Assembly (NCBI GenBank): GCA_016271365.2
Contig: CM057454.1
Coordinates: forward strand, 701,607,501 to 701,671,500
DNA from: Neoceratodus forsteri
Taxonomy: Eukaryota > Chordata > Ceratodontiformes > Ceratodontidae
Length of the DNA: 64,000 nt
Reading direction: 5' to 3'
The notes under the pieces are model-generated. The model saw only the letters and a list, made by a program, of their open reading frames with translations. It ran no database searches and was not told where the DNA came from. Each line of letters opens with the position of its first letter. Positions within the stretch are counted from its first letter, which is position 1. A program made the position numbers and the translations under genes. Shown in pieces: positions 22,855 to 32,850 of the stretch.

Positions 22855-24478
22855 TGAGGTACTGTATCTCCATGTTCCAGGACGTGTCCTGATCATCATG
22901 AGGGTTAGTGTCCCTCACTGTAGATAAAGCTATGTGGCCAGATGGGATACACCCAAGAATGCTGAAAGAACTAGGGAGGAAACTGGCAGCTCCCTTAGCA
23001 ATGCTGTTCAACAAATCATTAAGGAGCGGGGAGGTGATGGAGGATTGGAAGAGTACAAGAGTAGTACCACTCCACAAGTGTGGAAGCAAGGAAGAGCCAG
23101 GTAACTACCGTCTGGTTGGTCTAATGTCAGTCATGGGAAAACTGATGGAGTCCCTGCTGAAAGAAAGAATCATAGCTTTTTTGGAGCAAACTGGTCAGCT
23201 CGACAAAAATCAACACAGTTTCATGGCAGGGAGGTCCTGCCAGACAAACCTGGTTGATTTTTTCAATTGGGTCACCAAAATAGTGGATCAAGGTGGGGCA
23301 GTCGATGTGGTTTACCTGGACTTCACCAAAGCTTTTGACTCTGTTCCACACAGGAGACTAGTCAAAAAACTGGAGAACATGAGAATTAGGCCCAAGGTTA
23401 TAAACTGGGTCAGAAACTGATTACATGGGAGAACTCAGATAGTGTTAGTAAATGGCACTCTGTCTGTGGAGGGGAGGGTGACTAGCGGGGTCCAGCAGAG
23501 TTCAGTTCTGGGGCTGATCCTCTTCAACATATTCATCAGTGACATTGCGGATGAACTGAAGAGAAAGATGTGCCTGTTTGCAGATGACACCAAAATCGGC
23601 AACAGGGCAGACAAAACAGAGGGACAGCAAAGCATGGAAGCTGATCTCCAAAAACTGGAGGAGTTGTCCAAGACCTGGCAATTGAAATTCAGTGCCAAAA
23701 TATGCAGGGTCATGCACATGGGAAAGTGTAACCCAGGGAAACTGTACACAGTGGGAGGGGAGCAGCTGGTGGCTACCATGCAGGAGCGAGACCTAGGGAT
23801 GATCATATCAGATGACCTCAAGATCAGTAGACAATGTGAAAAGACAGCACTAAAGGCTAGTGGTATCCTGGGATGTATAGGGAGGGGCATCATGAGCAGA
23901 AAGCATGAAGTAATCATGCCCCTGTATCTGTCCCTGGTCAGGCCTCACCTGGAGTACTGTGTCCAATTCTGGAGGCCACACCTCAGGAAGGACATAGATA
24001 GGCTGGAGATGGTACATAGGAGAACAACAAAAATAGTGCAGGGCTTGCATCAGAAACTGTACCAGGCAAGCCTGGATGACCTCAAATTTTACTCACTAGA
24101 ACAACACAGGAATTGTGGGGACATGATAGAAACATTCAAATACCTTAAAGGCTACAACAGGATGCACATGCAGAACCTCTTTCAGATAAAGGACTACAGC
24201 AGGACTAGAGGGCACAACCTTCAACTTAAGGGAGGAAAGTTCAGAAGCAATATGAGAAAATTCTTCTTCACAGAACATGTTGTGGAACCATGGCATAGCC
24301 TGCTGGAGGGGGTGGTGACAGCCAAGACAGTGGGGTAATTCAAGTGGGCCTGGGACAGACACTGTGGGATACACAAGCAGGCAGCTAAGTAAGGGGGTAG
24401 GAAGCGAAGGACAGACTTGATGGATCATACTGTCCCCATCTGCTGACAACTTCTGTTTCTAAGTTTCATTTTGAGTGT
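22855..24478 (+). mobile_element. CR1 LINE, well preserved 5'-truncated copy
   Basis: It begins in the pre-RT linker and ends near 24478 after a CR1-type 3' UTR (ttctgtttctaagtttcat). Coding sequence is in one frame over almost its whole length, which makes it the least decayed CR1 in the window. Confidence 0.9.
22908..24338 (+). pseudogene. CR1 ORF2 RT and C-terminal region, one in-frame stop
   Basis: This is the RT of a CR1 element, which primes at nicked target DNA. A single frame is open from 22908 to 24338 apart from one tga at 23418-23420. Blocks in order are KAMWPDGIHPRML, NYRLVGLMSVMGKLME, MAGRSCQTNLVDFF, motif A YLDFTKAFDSVPHRRLV, motif B TSGVQQSSVLGLILF (the usual GVPQGS reads GVQQSS), motif C CLFADDTKIGN with both aspartates, RPHLEYCVQFWRPHL and FFTEHVVEPWHSL. 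The final stop is taa at 24336-24338. The endonuclease and ORF1 are missing. The stop and the altered motif B suggest it is dead, though young. Confidence 0.9.
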
Positions 24479-24932
24479 CCATATCCCTCATTTCAGTGAC
24501 AAAATGTGAGGTATGGTACATGCTTCCAAGACCCTACTGAGCACAAAGAGTGCTGAGCATGGCCATAGTGCATATACTCCATACAAAATGACAAAGGGAA
24601 AGTAAGTGAGCTGTAACAGTCATGGAGAAACACATTTGTAGCACTAAATATGCATAAGGGGATTTGCATGGCCCAAAACAAAATGGTCAGGCTTCACAAC
24701 ACAGAGGCCCCTCTTCGCACATCTGGAATGGGGGATGTTGACTGACTATATCCTAGGCATTTAATGCAGTAAGCAAAGAATACTTTGCAAATTAATGGCA
24801 ATTTAATGACAACAATCAAAAGCTATTAACTTTCAAAAGGATCAGAATTAATGAGTTTACCTAAGTTTAATGGGAAATCAATGAACAAAGTATTTTAATG
24901 GCTCTAATTGCCAGCAGTAGTATGTGAAATAG
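24479..24932. other. No gene seen
   Basis: AT-rich noncoding sequence with no recognised element, between the CR1 and the 72-bp repeats. Confidence 0.4.
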
Positions 24933-25220
24933 GATCTGATGTGTTTTTTAGATGAGATTTGCACCAGCTTAGTTGTTGTACCCATATCAAGAGTGCAACA
25001 TGTGAACCTGATGTGATTTTTAAATGATGTTCACACCAGCTTAACTGCTGCACTCATGTCAAGCACGCAACATGCGAACCTGATGTGATTTTTAGAAAAT
25101 GTTTGCATTAGCTTACCTGCTGCGCACATGTCAAGCTTGCAGCATGCAGACCTAATGTGCTTTTTAGACCTGGTTTACATCAGTTCACTTTGAGTACTGT
25201 ATGTGAACTGCATGCAAACA
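24933..25220 (+). repeat. Right subterminal repeats, four 72-bp units
   Basis: Units start with '(g/a)acctgatgtg'-like text at 24933, 25005, 25077 and 25149, exactly 72 bp apart. Each carries a ccagctta/tagctta-like block and a 'catgtcaag' or similar block. The repeats sit just inside the right inverted terminus. Confidence 0.75.
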
Positions 25221-25284
25221 TTACACAATCAAGCATGTGGCATGCATTCTGCATGTACACCGCACACTTATATTTCTGTAAGGG

Positions 25285-26105
25285 TTATTACGTCCAGTAT
25301 GCTTATATGCCACTTATGTCTCCCCCTTGTCCCCTGAAGCTAGGATACATGGCATATTTTTCCAAGCATTGTGGGGTAGTAGGTTGAATCCTGTAAAATG
25401 GGAAATTACTTATAAGCCCAAGGCACAGGGGTGTGTAGATATGATAAATCCCTTGGTCTTTTATAATTGTATTTTAATTTTTATTAATATTTCCCCTGCC
25501 CTTGAATCAGGTGAGAAGCTATGGTTGACTAGTGTGAGAGATTATATAACCAGGTATGAAATATTTTGGAAGAAAAGGAAGTTCTGTATCCTACTGGCCC
25601 ACATTCCAGTATCAAACTATATAAAGGTGGCATTTCAGAAAATCAGGAAATTGAGTACAATACTTCCTATGCACAGCCTACAACATGGAGATGGCGAAGT
25701 ATATACCAGGATGTCATGGATACTACCTTCTTCCTTGAGATACATTTCCCATTAGGTCCAACATTGTGTAAGAAACAAATATTAGACATCTTAATAAACC
25801 CAAGAATACCCCTTTTATGTCAGACGTGATATGGCTAAATTGTCATTGCAGGCTTGGGGTTAGGAATTCAAGCAAACATCAACCACTGAATGAACAGTAT
25901 TGTCCCAGACCTGCATGCCAGATGATTCTAGAGACCCCAAAACACCTGTATATAAAATGTCCATATGCTGTTGATTTTTTAGGATTGCCTAGCTACTCAG
26001 TGATAGGAACCTTTGCATTTATAGATCTCCTACATAGAATTATTTCTAAATGTTACTAAAGGAGCTTGGTCAAAATTTCATGCAAGTACACATTTTTGCT
26101 CTCCC
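25285..26105 (+). pseudogene. Tx1-type ORF2 C-terminal remnant
   Basis: Collinear with 10650-11400 of the first Tx1-type LINE. At about 25380 'LNPVKWEITYKPKAQGCVDMINPLV' aligns with the LNPVKRAHTYRPW block of copy one. At 25817-26059 MSDVIWLNCHCRLGVR is followed by the Cys/His block CPRPACQMILETPKHLYIKC, in which the spacing of cysteines and histidine is kept. It ends at about 26105, where the sequence switches to the family-B leader repeat. Confidence 0.8.
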
Positions 26106-26610
26106 CTCTTCTAGCCGGCCATGTGCCCTCACAACAGACTGCCTGCACAGACCGCCCAAGCAAGGATTCGGCAGAGCTCTGAACTGGCTTCCCCTGTCTC
26201 CGTGCCAGGCCCGGTCCGAAGCTGGCTGTGTGCCTCACAACAGACTGCCCGCACTGACCTCCCAAGCAAGGTACAGAGCATTGGCTTGTATGCTGAGGAG
26301 CTGATAGGTGTAAGAAGCAAGGAGCTATGCTTTCTATTGGTTGCTGCTCTCTTTCAGCTTTGCCTGGACTCTTGGCTCCAATTTGAATTCGAAAATTCAG
26401 AGACTGAATTTGGCCATTGCTAGTCAGCCCAAATGAGCCTAGCCTCATTTTTTACCTGATTTGCTGACTCTAGTCTGGGGCTATGTGCTGTGACTTGCGG
26501 TCCTCGGCCAAAGGCAGGTAAATTAAATTTGATGCAAGCTGCAAGGTGGGAGATGAGGTTCGGTCGTAATGCCGCCAGCTCTCTGGTCTTCCACTCGGCT
26601 TGATTTTTCG
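26092..26610 (+). repeat. Leader repeat, copy 1
   Basis: Shares long stretches with 27412-27870, for example ctatgctttctattggttgc, aaaattcagagactgaattt and ccagctctctggtcttccac-like text. Copy 1 also has an internal 108-bp duplication: cacaacagactgcc at about 26135 and 26238, cccaagcaagg at about 26155 and 26262. It contains attgg (reverse CCAAT), so a promoter-like role is possible but unproven. Confidence 0.8.
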
Positions 26611-27411
26611 ACCATGGAATATACTGAAATATTAACTTACACCAGACCTGTTTAGAAATTGTTGCAGCCAATGTTTTAATTGAATTCATGCTAGTGATTA
26701 TATGCTTCTTATACCCGTAAAGTGTAAAGAAAAATTACATATTCCTTAAATTGAAAAAAGTTCCGGCCTTTTACACTGTGCTTAATAGTATAACTCACTT
26801 AGAGATATGCCTGCTGTAAGGACTGTTCAGTACTGTAGTACATACAGTCATGGTCACCAGCTTTTTGGGTTCTTAGCCACGTATTTCCTTAATTCAGAAT
26901 TAGAGCTGTGAATGCCATAGTTTGATCATTTTTAGTCTGCCTACTTTCCTGGTGGCAGTTTTATTATGTAGCACTGATTCACTGTGTAATTCCTACTTTT
27001 TTAGTTGAGTTGCCATTTAATTACTTGTGAGTTAGTGTTCTGCCTTCTCTCCTAGACACCTGCTTTTCCCCTTACTAATACTGTTTGCTCGCCCACTAAA
27101 CTTCCCCTCACTCCGACCCCTTGGCAGTTAATCCCTTGCCGTTAATTCTCCTTTTCTCTCCTTGTCCCACCTCCTCCATTCTCTCTCTCTCCTTTGTCCC
27201 CATTCAGTGCCTTGGCACCAGACCGAGACACTCCCTTATGTAATTAAAGGCTTAACCTCCCCTTCCAGATAACCCACTGTTCCTGACCTCTAGCCTTCCC
27301 TTTCCACTCCCTTTTCTATCACTTCCATCCCCATAGCTTCTGTTTTGCTGTCTGCCACTCTCCCTGATTAAATAGAGACCTGGTTTTATGAATTCTTTAT
27401 AGCCCTAATAT
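26611..27411. other. Spacer between leader repeats, no gene
   Basis: Left part AT-rich, right part (27040-27370) pyrimidine-rich, with no ORF. Probably part of the same LINE leader. Confidence 0.4.
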
Positions 27412-27870
27412 TTTTGCTCTCTCTCTCTTCTAGGATTTGGTAGAGCCCTGAATGGGTTTCCCTTGGTTCTTTGTCCAGCCTGATCTGAAGCCGGCCATAC
27501 ACCCTCACAACAGACTGCCTAGACTGACCTCCCAAGCAAGGTATGGAACATCAGCTTGTATGCTGAGGCACTGATAGGCGTAAGAAGCAAGGAGCAATGC
27601 TTTCTATTGGTTGCTGCTCTCTTTCAGCTTCACCTGGACTTTGGCACCAATTTGAATTTGAAAATTCAGAGACTGAATTTGGCCATTGCTGGTCAGTCAG
27701 AGTGAGCCTAGCTTCATTTTTCACCTGGTTTGCTGGGTCTAGTCTGGGGCTATGTGCTGTGACTTGCAGTCTATGGCCAAAGGCAAATAAATGGAATTAA
27801 CTGCAAGCTGCGGTTCAGCCGTAAGCCATCAGCTCTCTGGTCTTCCACTTGGCTTGATCTTTCTCCCACC
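27412..27870 (+). repeat. Leader repeat, copy 2
   Basis: Second copy of the 26092-26610 sequence at a spacing of about 1320 bp, with small differences and without the internal 108-bp duplication. Confidence 0.8.
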
Positions 27871-28239
27871 CACCCACCCATCCCAGCCTCTAGTAATTCC
27901 ATCTAGGCTCCTCCCCTTTCCCCTTCCGCCATTTGATATGCTATAGTATACGGTCATCTTACAAGTCGAAAGCATACAATCTCACTGTAACCTCAGTGTC
28001 TGATTGCCATTGTCTGCCTCATTATAAGAATATTTAATCTCCAATAGTAACTACGACAAAGACACTGTTCATGCCTTTGGTATTGCTTCTATCCCTTCTT
28101 TCTTTGGTGGGGCAACATCTTTTCCCAGTCCTACCTCTTGACCCTGGTCACAGCACTGCTATTCTCACATATACAGTGCTGCATACAGGCACACTAACTC
28201 TTGTCATAGAGTGATACCTGTAGCACCCCCACTTCCCCA
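27871..28239. other. LINE leader, noncoding
   Basis: A cccacccaccca run and unremarkable sequence up to the start of the ORF2-like protein. No separate gene is seen; a family-B ORF1 was not recognised. Confidence 0.4.
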
Positions 28240-29143
28240 TAAAATAATGTACTCTGTTAGCAGTAGTGTACTTGTACTGGCTCAATTAACAGCATCACTG
28301 GACAAGATCAGATGTTATCCTAAACCTAAAACCAACAATAAGACAGCTATGACATTAATGCTCCTTAGGTACACTGCAAGATCTATTATACTCCTTCTAC
28401 TCTCTAGGGATGTGCACCCTAACACTGGGCTACCTACATCTAGGTCCCTTGATGGAAAACAGGACAGTGGACTGAAAATAGTAACTATGAATATCTGCAG
28501 CCTGCTTCCTAAAATAGCTCGATTCCAAGTGTGGACGCGTCTTCACTGCTGTGATATTATCTGCCTAACTGTAACGTGGATCACCTACAAAATTAAGAAC
28601 AAGTTTATTGCAATCAAGGTTATGCAGCCTTTGGGCTCGCTAGATCAAGGAAAAGGGGTGGGGGCTGTCTTATCTATGTTAGAGATTCTGTCCAGGGGAT
28701 CACACTGCCTATCTCGGGTATCACAGCAGATTATGAGCTCCCAGCAGTAAACCTCCTAATAGGTAGACAAAAAAAGTCACTCACCATTGCCATGGTCTAT
28801 CTGCCTCTCTGTAAGGCCAAGCAGGGACTTGGCTTAGTTTTGGATATGATCTCTAAAGTCAAGAGAAACACTGAAGTCATCATAACAGGTGACTTCAATA
28901 TTAACTGGCTCAGCAGGGACTGATCCGTTAAAGGACCAGGTAGTCAGTTTGTACCTCACGCAGATGGTAAGCCAACACGCTAGACTGAACACTAAAAGTG
29001 GGAAAGGTAATCTTCTAGATTGGATCCTGTCAAACTGTCCCTCCAGAATCAGAAATGTTAATGTGCTCTCTGACTGCCTTGGCGATCATTCCCCCGTACT
29101 TTGCAAATTGGTGACTAAAGACAAAAAAGGTCCCCCATCACTA
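28240..29143 (+). pseudogene. Family-B LINE endonuclease region
   Basis: The N-terminal half of ORF2, an apurinic-type endonuclease that nicks target DNA. The frame opens around 28211. Visible pieces are 'LLLLSRDVHPNTGLP', a hydrophobic/GDIHPNPGP-like leader common in Jockey-superfamily ORF2s, then VTMNICSLLPKIARF (N-terminal block), DIICLTVTWITY (usual consensus has E where V is), VIITGDFNINWLSRD near 28885, and a final LSDCLGDHSPVLC block near 29070-29110 (the SDH motif shifted). The frame is lost between 28750 and 28850. Catalytic positions appear partly changed, so it is inactive. Confidence 0.8.
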
Positions 29144-29181
29144 TAAAAAGCGGTATTATCAAGAAAGACTTCTTCGATGCC

Positions 29182-31276
29182 TTGAAAACTGCCCTGTCCC
29201 TAATTGACTGGTCACCTATAGATGCACTCCAAGACATAGTCCAGGCATTGCAATTCTTTTTGGATAAATTTAATGAGATTGCTGACATCTATGCCCCTGT
29301 GAGGAAAAGAAAAATCAGAGTTTCTTCAAATGAGTGGGTCACACATGACCTCTTTCAACAGATGAGGGCCTGGGATAATCTGTGGAGCAAGGTCTGGAAC
29401 TCAGGCAACCCTGCTGACTTTCAGAATTACAGGGTGGCTAGAAATAAGTATACAAACCTCACCAGGCTTGCCAAGGCTAGATACTTTAAGGAACAATTGG
29501 ATCAGAATTGGAGTCATGGTAAAAGGTTTTGGGCAAGTATTAAGGACTTACTCGGTAAAGAGGATAGGAAACATCCTACCATGCTGAATATCAATGGTAC
29601 CCTCTCCCTGTATCCTCATTTAATCACTGAATCTTTCAACTCTGCATTCTCTGATCATAGCTCTGCCCTCACCCCAGGCTACCTTAACTTCAATGAGCTG
29701 GCACAGCTAACATCCAGAAACTACCCCAATTGGCCAAACTTCTATTTCAAACGTGTCACTACCAAGGTGGTCAGAAAGTATGTCCAAAAAGCTCTAGGCA
29801 AAACAATGCTTGGCAGTGACAATACTGACATGAAGCTCATGGCAGCTGCCCTTAATGAAGTCCTGGTCCCAATTACTGAAATTTTCAATAAATTGCTCAC
29901 CCTTGCAACATTCCCATCTGTGTGGAAACTGGCCCTAGTGACTCTGGTCTGAAAAAGGTGTGACCAATCCTGTACAGCCAACTACTGGCCTATTTCTATT
30001 CTCCCCCCCTAAAAGCACTTGAGAGAATCGTGGCAGATCAGATCTCAGAGTACATCCAGAAGTACGATCTGTAGAGTCCACGGCAGCATGGCTTTTGAAG
30101 GAGCCACAGCATGGCCACTGCATTAGTTGAATTCTCTGACTACGTGCACAAGGCTATGGATGATGGCAAGTTAGTGGGATCTATTTTCATAGCTGTCATT
30201 AAGGCCTTTGACACCATCAACCATTCTATCCTACTTGAGCAACTTCTGTACCTGGGGCTTGCCTCAGAGACTGTCCACTGGTTCAAGAACTACCTGTCCC
30301 ACAGATCCCAGTGCATCAAAATAGGGTCTGTTACATCTATGGCTATGGAGATTGGTGTAGGGGTCCCACAAGGCTTCATTCTGGGCCCCATCCCTTTCAG
30401 TTTATTTCCAAACAGGCTACCCAATGCTTGCATGAGCAAAATTATATTGTATGCAGACAATGCTGTCATACTGGGCAGCAGTGATCAGCTAGATCATCTG
30501 GAACAGGAGTTCCAGTCCACCTTCTACCATCCTGAAGATTGGTTTAAGTCACAAAAACTTCTTCTCAATTACAAGAAGACAGAAACAATGCTGATATCAA
30601 GTCATCATCTTAAGAAGGCATACCCAGTCCTTGCTATTGTCAACAAGATTGAACCCCTTGAGCAGATACATACCTTCAAGTACCTTTGGGTCACTATGGA
30701 CGACACTCTCTCTTTCACTCAGCATATTGATCAGATTGTAAAAGCAGTAAATATCAAACTAGGAGTTCTATATAGGTATAAGCAGTATCTTACACCTTCT
30801 GCCCTATGGCTATCGGTCGCTAGTTCCATCCTGTCAATCATAGTTTATGGATTGGTGGTTTATGGTGCGGCATTGAACACTGCTCTCAAGCGGGTAACAA
30901 CTTCACTCAATATGGCATGCAGACTAATGGAGCAGACAACCATACTCACTCCTGCCTACTCTATGAGCAAACAGGCTGGCTTAATCTAAATAACAGGGTT
31001 AAATATCAGACATGCCTCCTGGGAAAGAAAGCATGCAAGGATTTAATAAAAGATAGTCACTCGAGCTACCAGACCAGGAGTATGGCGAGGGGCTCACTGG
31101 CTGTCCTGTTTAGGAAAACCGCTCTTGAGCAACAGTCCTTTGCATGCAGGGTGCCTCTTTGGCTTAATGAAATCCTTGCTCAGTTACTAAACAACAAAAG
31201 TCTCCCATCCATTAAAATGGAATTGAAGTTATACCTCTCTGGACCAGGTCCCTGTGTGTGCAGGCTACCAGCTTGA
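29182..31276 (+). pseudogene. Family-B LINE linker, RT and C-terminus
   Basis: The linker at 29182-29952 includes 'FWASIKDLLGKEDRKHPTML' and matches the linker pieces at 56820 and 62835. RT is at about 29940-30989 with motif A as GSIFIAVIKAFDTINHS (the first catalytic Asp reads Ala), motif B VGVPQGFILGPIPF and motif C IILYADNAVIL (YADD changed to YADN). The C-terminal region at 30917-31276 ends in LWLNEILAQLLNN-type text. Frames change near 29950, 30100 and 30960. Two catalytic substitutions plus frameshifts make it dead. Confidence 0.85.
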
Positions 31277-31660
31277 CCAGTGGATGCAAGCAATTCCCAA
31301 GTTCAGCCTCTCACATTTCTCTCATTTACTCAGAGAATGAAGGATTCGGCCCTCTTCCTCTAGCTGGCATTGGCACTTTACCCTGGTTCTTGCACTTCCT
31401 CCCTCCCCCCACTGAGTAGTCCCACATTCTAATACTACACATTGCATGGGCTACTATATCCTCTACATCAGATTCACAATCCTGCCTTCACTTTCCTCTG
31501 GCCTACCCATTTAACACCATCCTCCTCATCCCTAACTATATAGCCTCTCCATCCTCTCTCCTCCCCTATCAGAGGGTGTGCTGTTTCTGATGTATAATGT
31601 ATTTTTTAACCAATAGCATTCCTATTTACCAAATTCTCATATTTGGTTAGCTACATAATA

Positions 31661-31839
31661 AATATAAATATTTTCTACTGTTAAAAATATGCCAAAACCA
31701 CACCAAGTGAGTTTCACCTGGATTCAGTGAACCGATTTATAATACTGTTAAAATGATTGTTATTTTTTCAGTCCTTACTTACATTTTTTATAAGGAATGT
31801 ACTTACTGCCAGTCCTATGGATTTCCTGGTCTTTATCTT
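31661..31839. other. No gene seen
   Basis: T-rich sequence between the family-B tail and the CR1 5' fragment. Nothing is recognised. Confidence 0.4.
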
Positions 31840-31843
31840 GATT

Positions 31844-32224
31844 TTAAATATCTGTACATAGAGAAAGCTTATAGTCCTTTCTGTACAATCTGAACCCTGG
31901 AATTCTCAGATCCCAGTCCTGGTGCTCTATGGCCCACATTTCTGTGATGGCCGCAATGTCCACCCTCCCTACAGCCAAGAGTGCCTGTAGCTCCGCTGCC
32001 TTGTTGTCTAGGTTTCTCACATTCACAGAGACCACCTTCCACCCTGTCACCCTCCCTTCCTTTTCCAGATCCCCTTCTGCACCTTGCCCCTTTGGTACTA
32101 AATCCCCTAGTACTTTCTTACTAGCTTTGGGGGTAGGCTCACATGATCGGTGGGTACCTTGCCTACCATCTGACCCCACTGCCACCACTCCAGCTAGTTT
32201 AAACTCCCTTTTGTTGCTATACAC
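31844..32224 (-). pseudogene. CR1 ORF2 endonuclease N-terminus (truncated)
   Basis: The minus-strand frame of 126 codons starts near 32224. After a basic leader it contains VVSVNVRNLDNKAAELQALL, then VDIAAITEMWAIEH (the E of 'TE.W' kept) and LRIPGFRLYRKDY. These are the first blocks of an apurinic-type endonuclease. The reading ends at 31844, well before the catalytic D/H region and RT. It lies 90 bp downstream of the ORF1 end in the usual CR1 order, and is cut off on the 3' side. Confidence 0.85.
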
Positions 32225-32313
32225 TCCTGCAGCTTCTTCTTTAATACCCCATTTCCCTCTCCACTTAGATGCAGCTTATCCCCTGCATGTAGTTCATTAT
32301 TGTCCCAGGTCTG

Positions 32314-32850
32314 TCACCATCCTCCCATCCACCTGTACCCTTTTGATCTACACCACTCCTCCAGCCAAATGTTGAATTTCTTAATCATCTCCTTCCCCAC
32401 TGTGCTCACACGGGGTACTGGGATCACCTCCGAGAAGGAAACTGTCTCCCCTACCTCTTCACACAGCTTTTCCAAGTCTCCCAACCTTTCCTTCACAACC
32501 TCCACAGTCTCCCCTGTCAGATCATTATTCCCCATGTGCATCACTATGTACGGTCTCCCCCTTCCCCTCCTCACACACCTTAGAGTTGTTTGTCCTGCAC
32601 TGTCTTCCCTTAGACTCGGTATGGCTTCCACCCATATGCAACTACGCTGTTCCACTCTGCTGCCCCATCTGATCCCCTTAAGTATGGAGTCCCCCACCAC
32701 TAACACGTCCCCTTCCTCCCTTGCCCCACTTAAGCCCCCCCTTCCCCCCTTGTACCCATTCCTGGATTCTCTTCCTCTAGGATCTCTGCTTTTTCTTCCA
32801 GTGGCCCCACATCCAGCCCTCCCTCCCCATACTTGCTGCCTCCCCCGCAC
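32314..32850 (-). CDS. CR1 ORF1 protein with SGNH/GDSL esterase-like domain (partial)
   Basis: CR1 ORF1 proteins are known to carry an SGNH/GDSL-type esterase domain of unclear role in retrotransposition. Read on the minus strand, the 178-residue frame has a basic Gly/Arg-rich start, then DVLVVGDSILKGI (the G-D-S nucleophile block) near residue 50, IVMHMGNNDLTG (the G-N-D block) near residue 105, and FSEVIPVPR near residue 140. The end (VSTVGKEMIKKFNIWLEEWC) is helical. Ser and the G.ND block are intact; a terminal D..H pair was not seen before the frame ends at 32314. The upstream limit is uncertain, because the CR1 ORF1 probably extends past 32850. It is the only copy of this domain in the window. 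Confidence 0.75.
   Translation of the reverse strand: MRGRQQVWGGRAGCGATGRKSRDPRGRESRNGYKGGRGGLSGAREEGDVLVVGDSILKGIRWGSRVEQRSCIWVEAIPSLREDSAGQTTLRCVRRGRGRPYIVMHMGNNDLTGETVEVVKERLGDLEKLCEEVGETVSFSEVIPVPRVSTVGKEMIKKFNIWLEEWCRSKGYRWMGGW

Larger units (their letters stand above)
20261..25284. mobile_element. 5-kb segment with inverted termini inserted in the Tx1-type LINE
   Basis: The left end cccttacagaaat (20261-20273) is the exact reverse complement of the right end atttctgtaaggg (25272-25284). Tx1 ORF2 sequence lies immediately on both sides. Both ends have short-period internal repeats (70 bp on the left, 72 bp on the right). Inside are a SINE, a MITE, a possible hAT remnant and a CR1. The simplest reading is a DNA transposon, later filled by other insertions. 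I could not identify a target duplication or a clear transposase, so the superfamily is open. Confidence 0.55.
14490..26105 (+). mobile_element. Second Tx1-type LINE, split by two later insertions
   Basis: The pieces are collinear with the copy at 5630-11722. ORF1 remnant is at about 14500-15600, ORF2 endonuclease remnant at 16060-17320, RT at 19085-20260, and ORF2 C-terminus at 25285-26105. The gaps are filled by a CR1 (17325-19085) and by a segment with inverted ends (20261-25284). The order and spacing of homologous blocks fit one element. At the right end it is cut by the family-B LINE leader at about 26092-26105, so its 3' UTR is missing. Confidence 0.8.
26092..31660 (+). mobile_element. 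Long family-B LINE with leader, endonuclease and RT
   Basis: The layout is a long noncoding leader (about 26092-28240) with a 1.3-kb-spaced direct duplication, an endonuclease region (28240-29143), a linker and RT (29182-31276), and a 3' UTR ending in an ataataaatataaat tail near 31660. It is the only family-B copy here that keeps its 5' part. Whether the leader belongs entirely to the LINE is inferred from position. Frames are broken at several points. Confidence 0.7.

Noticed and set aside
24933..25220. Regular repeats as a CRISPR array
   Set aside because: Units diverge along their length with no constant repeat and unique spacer pattern, and the setting is a vertebrate transposon.
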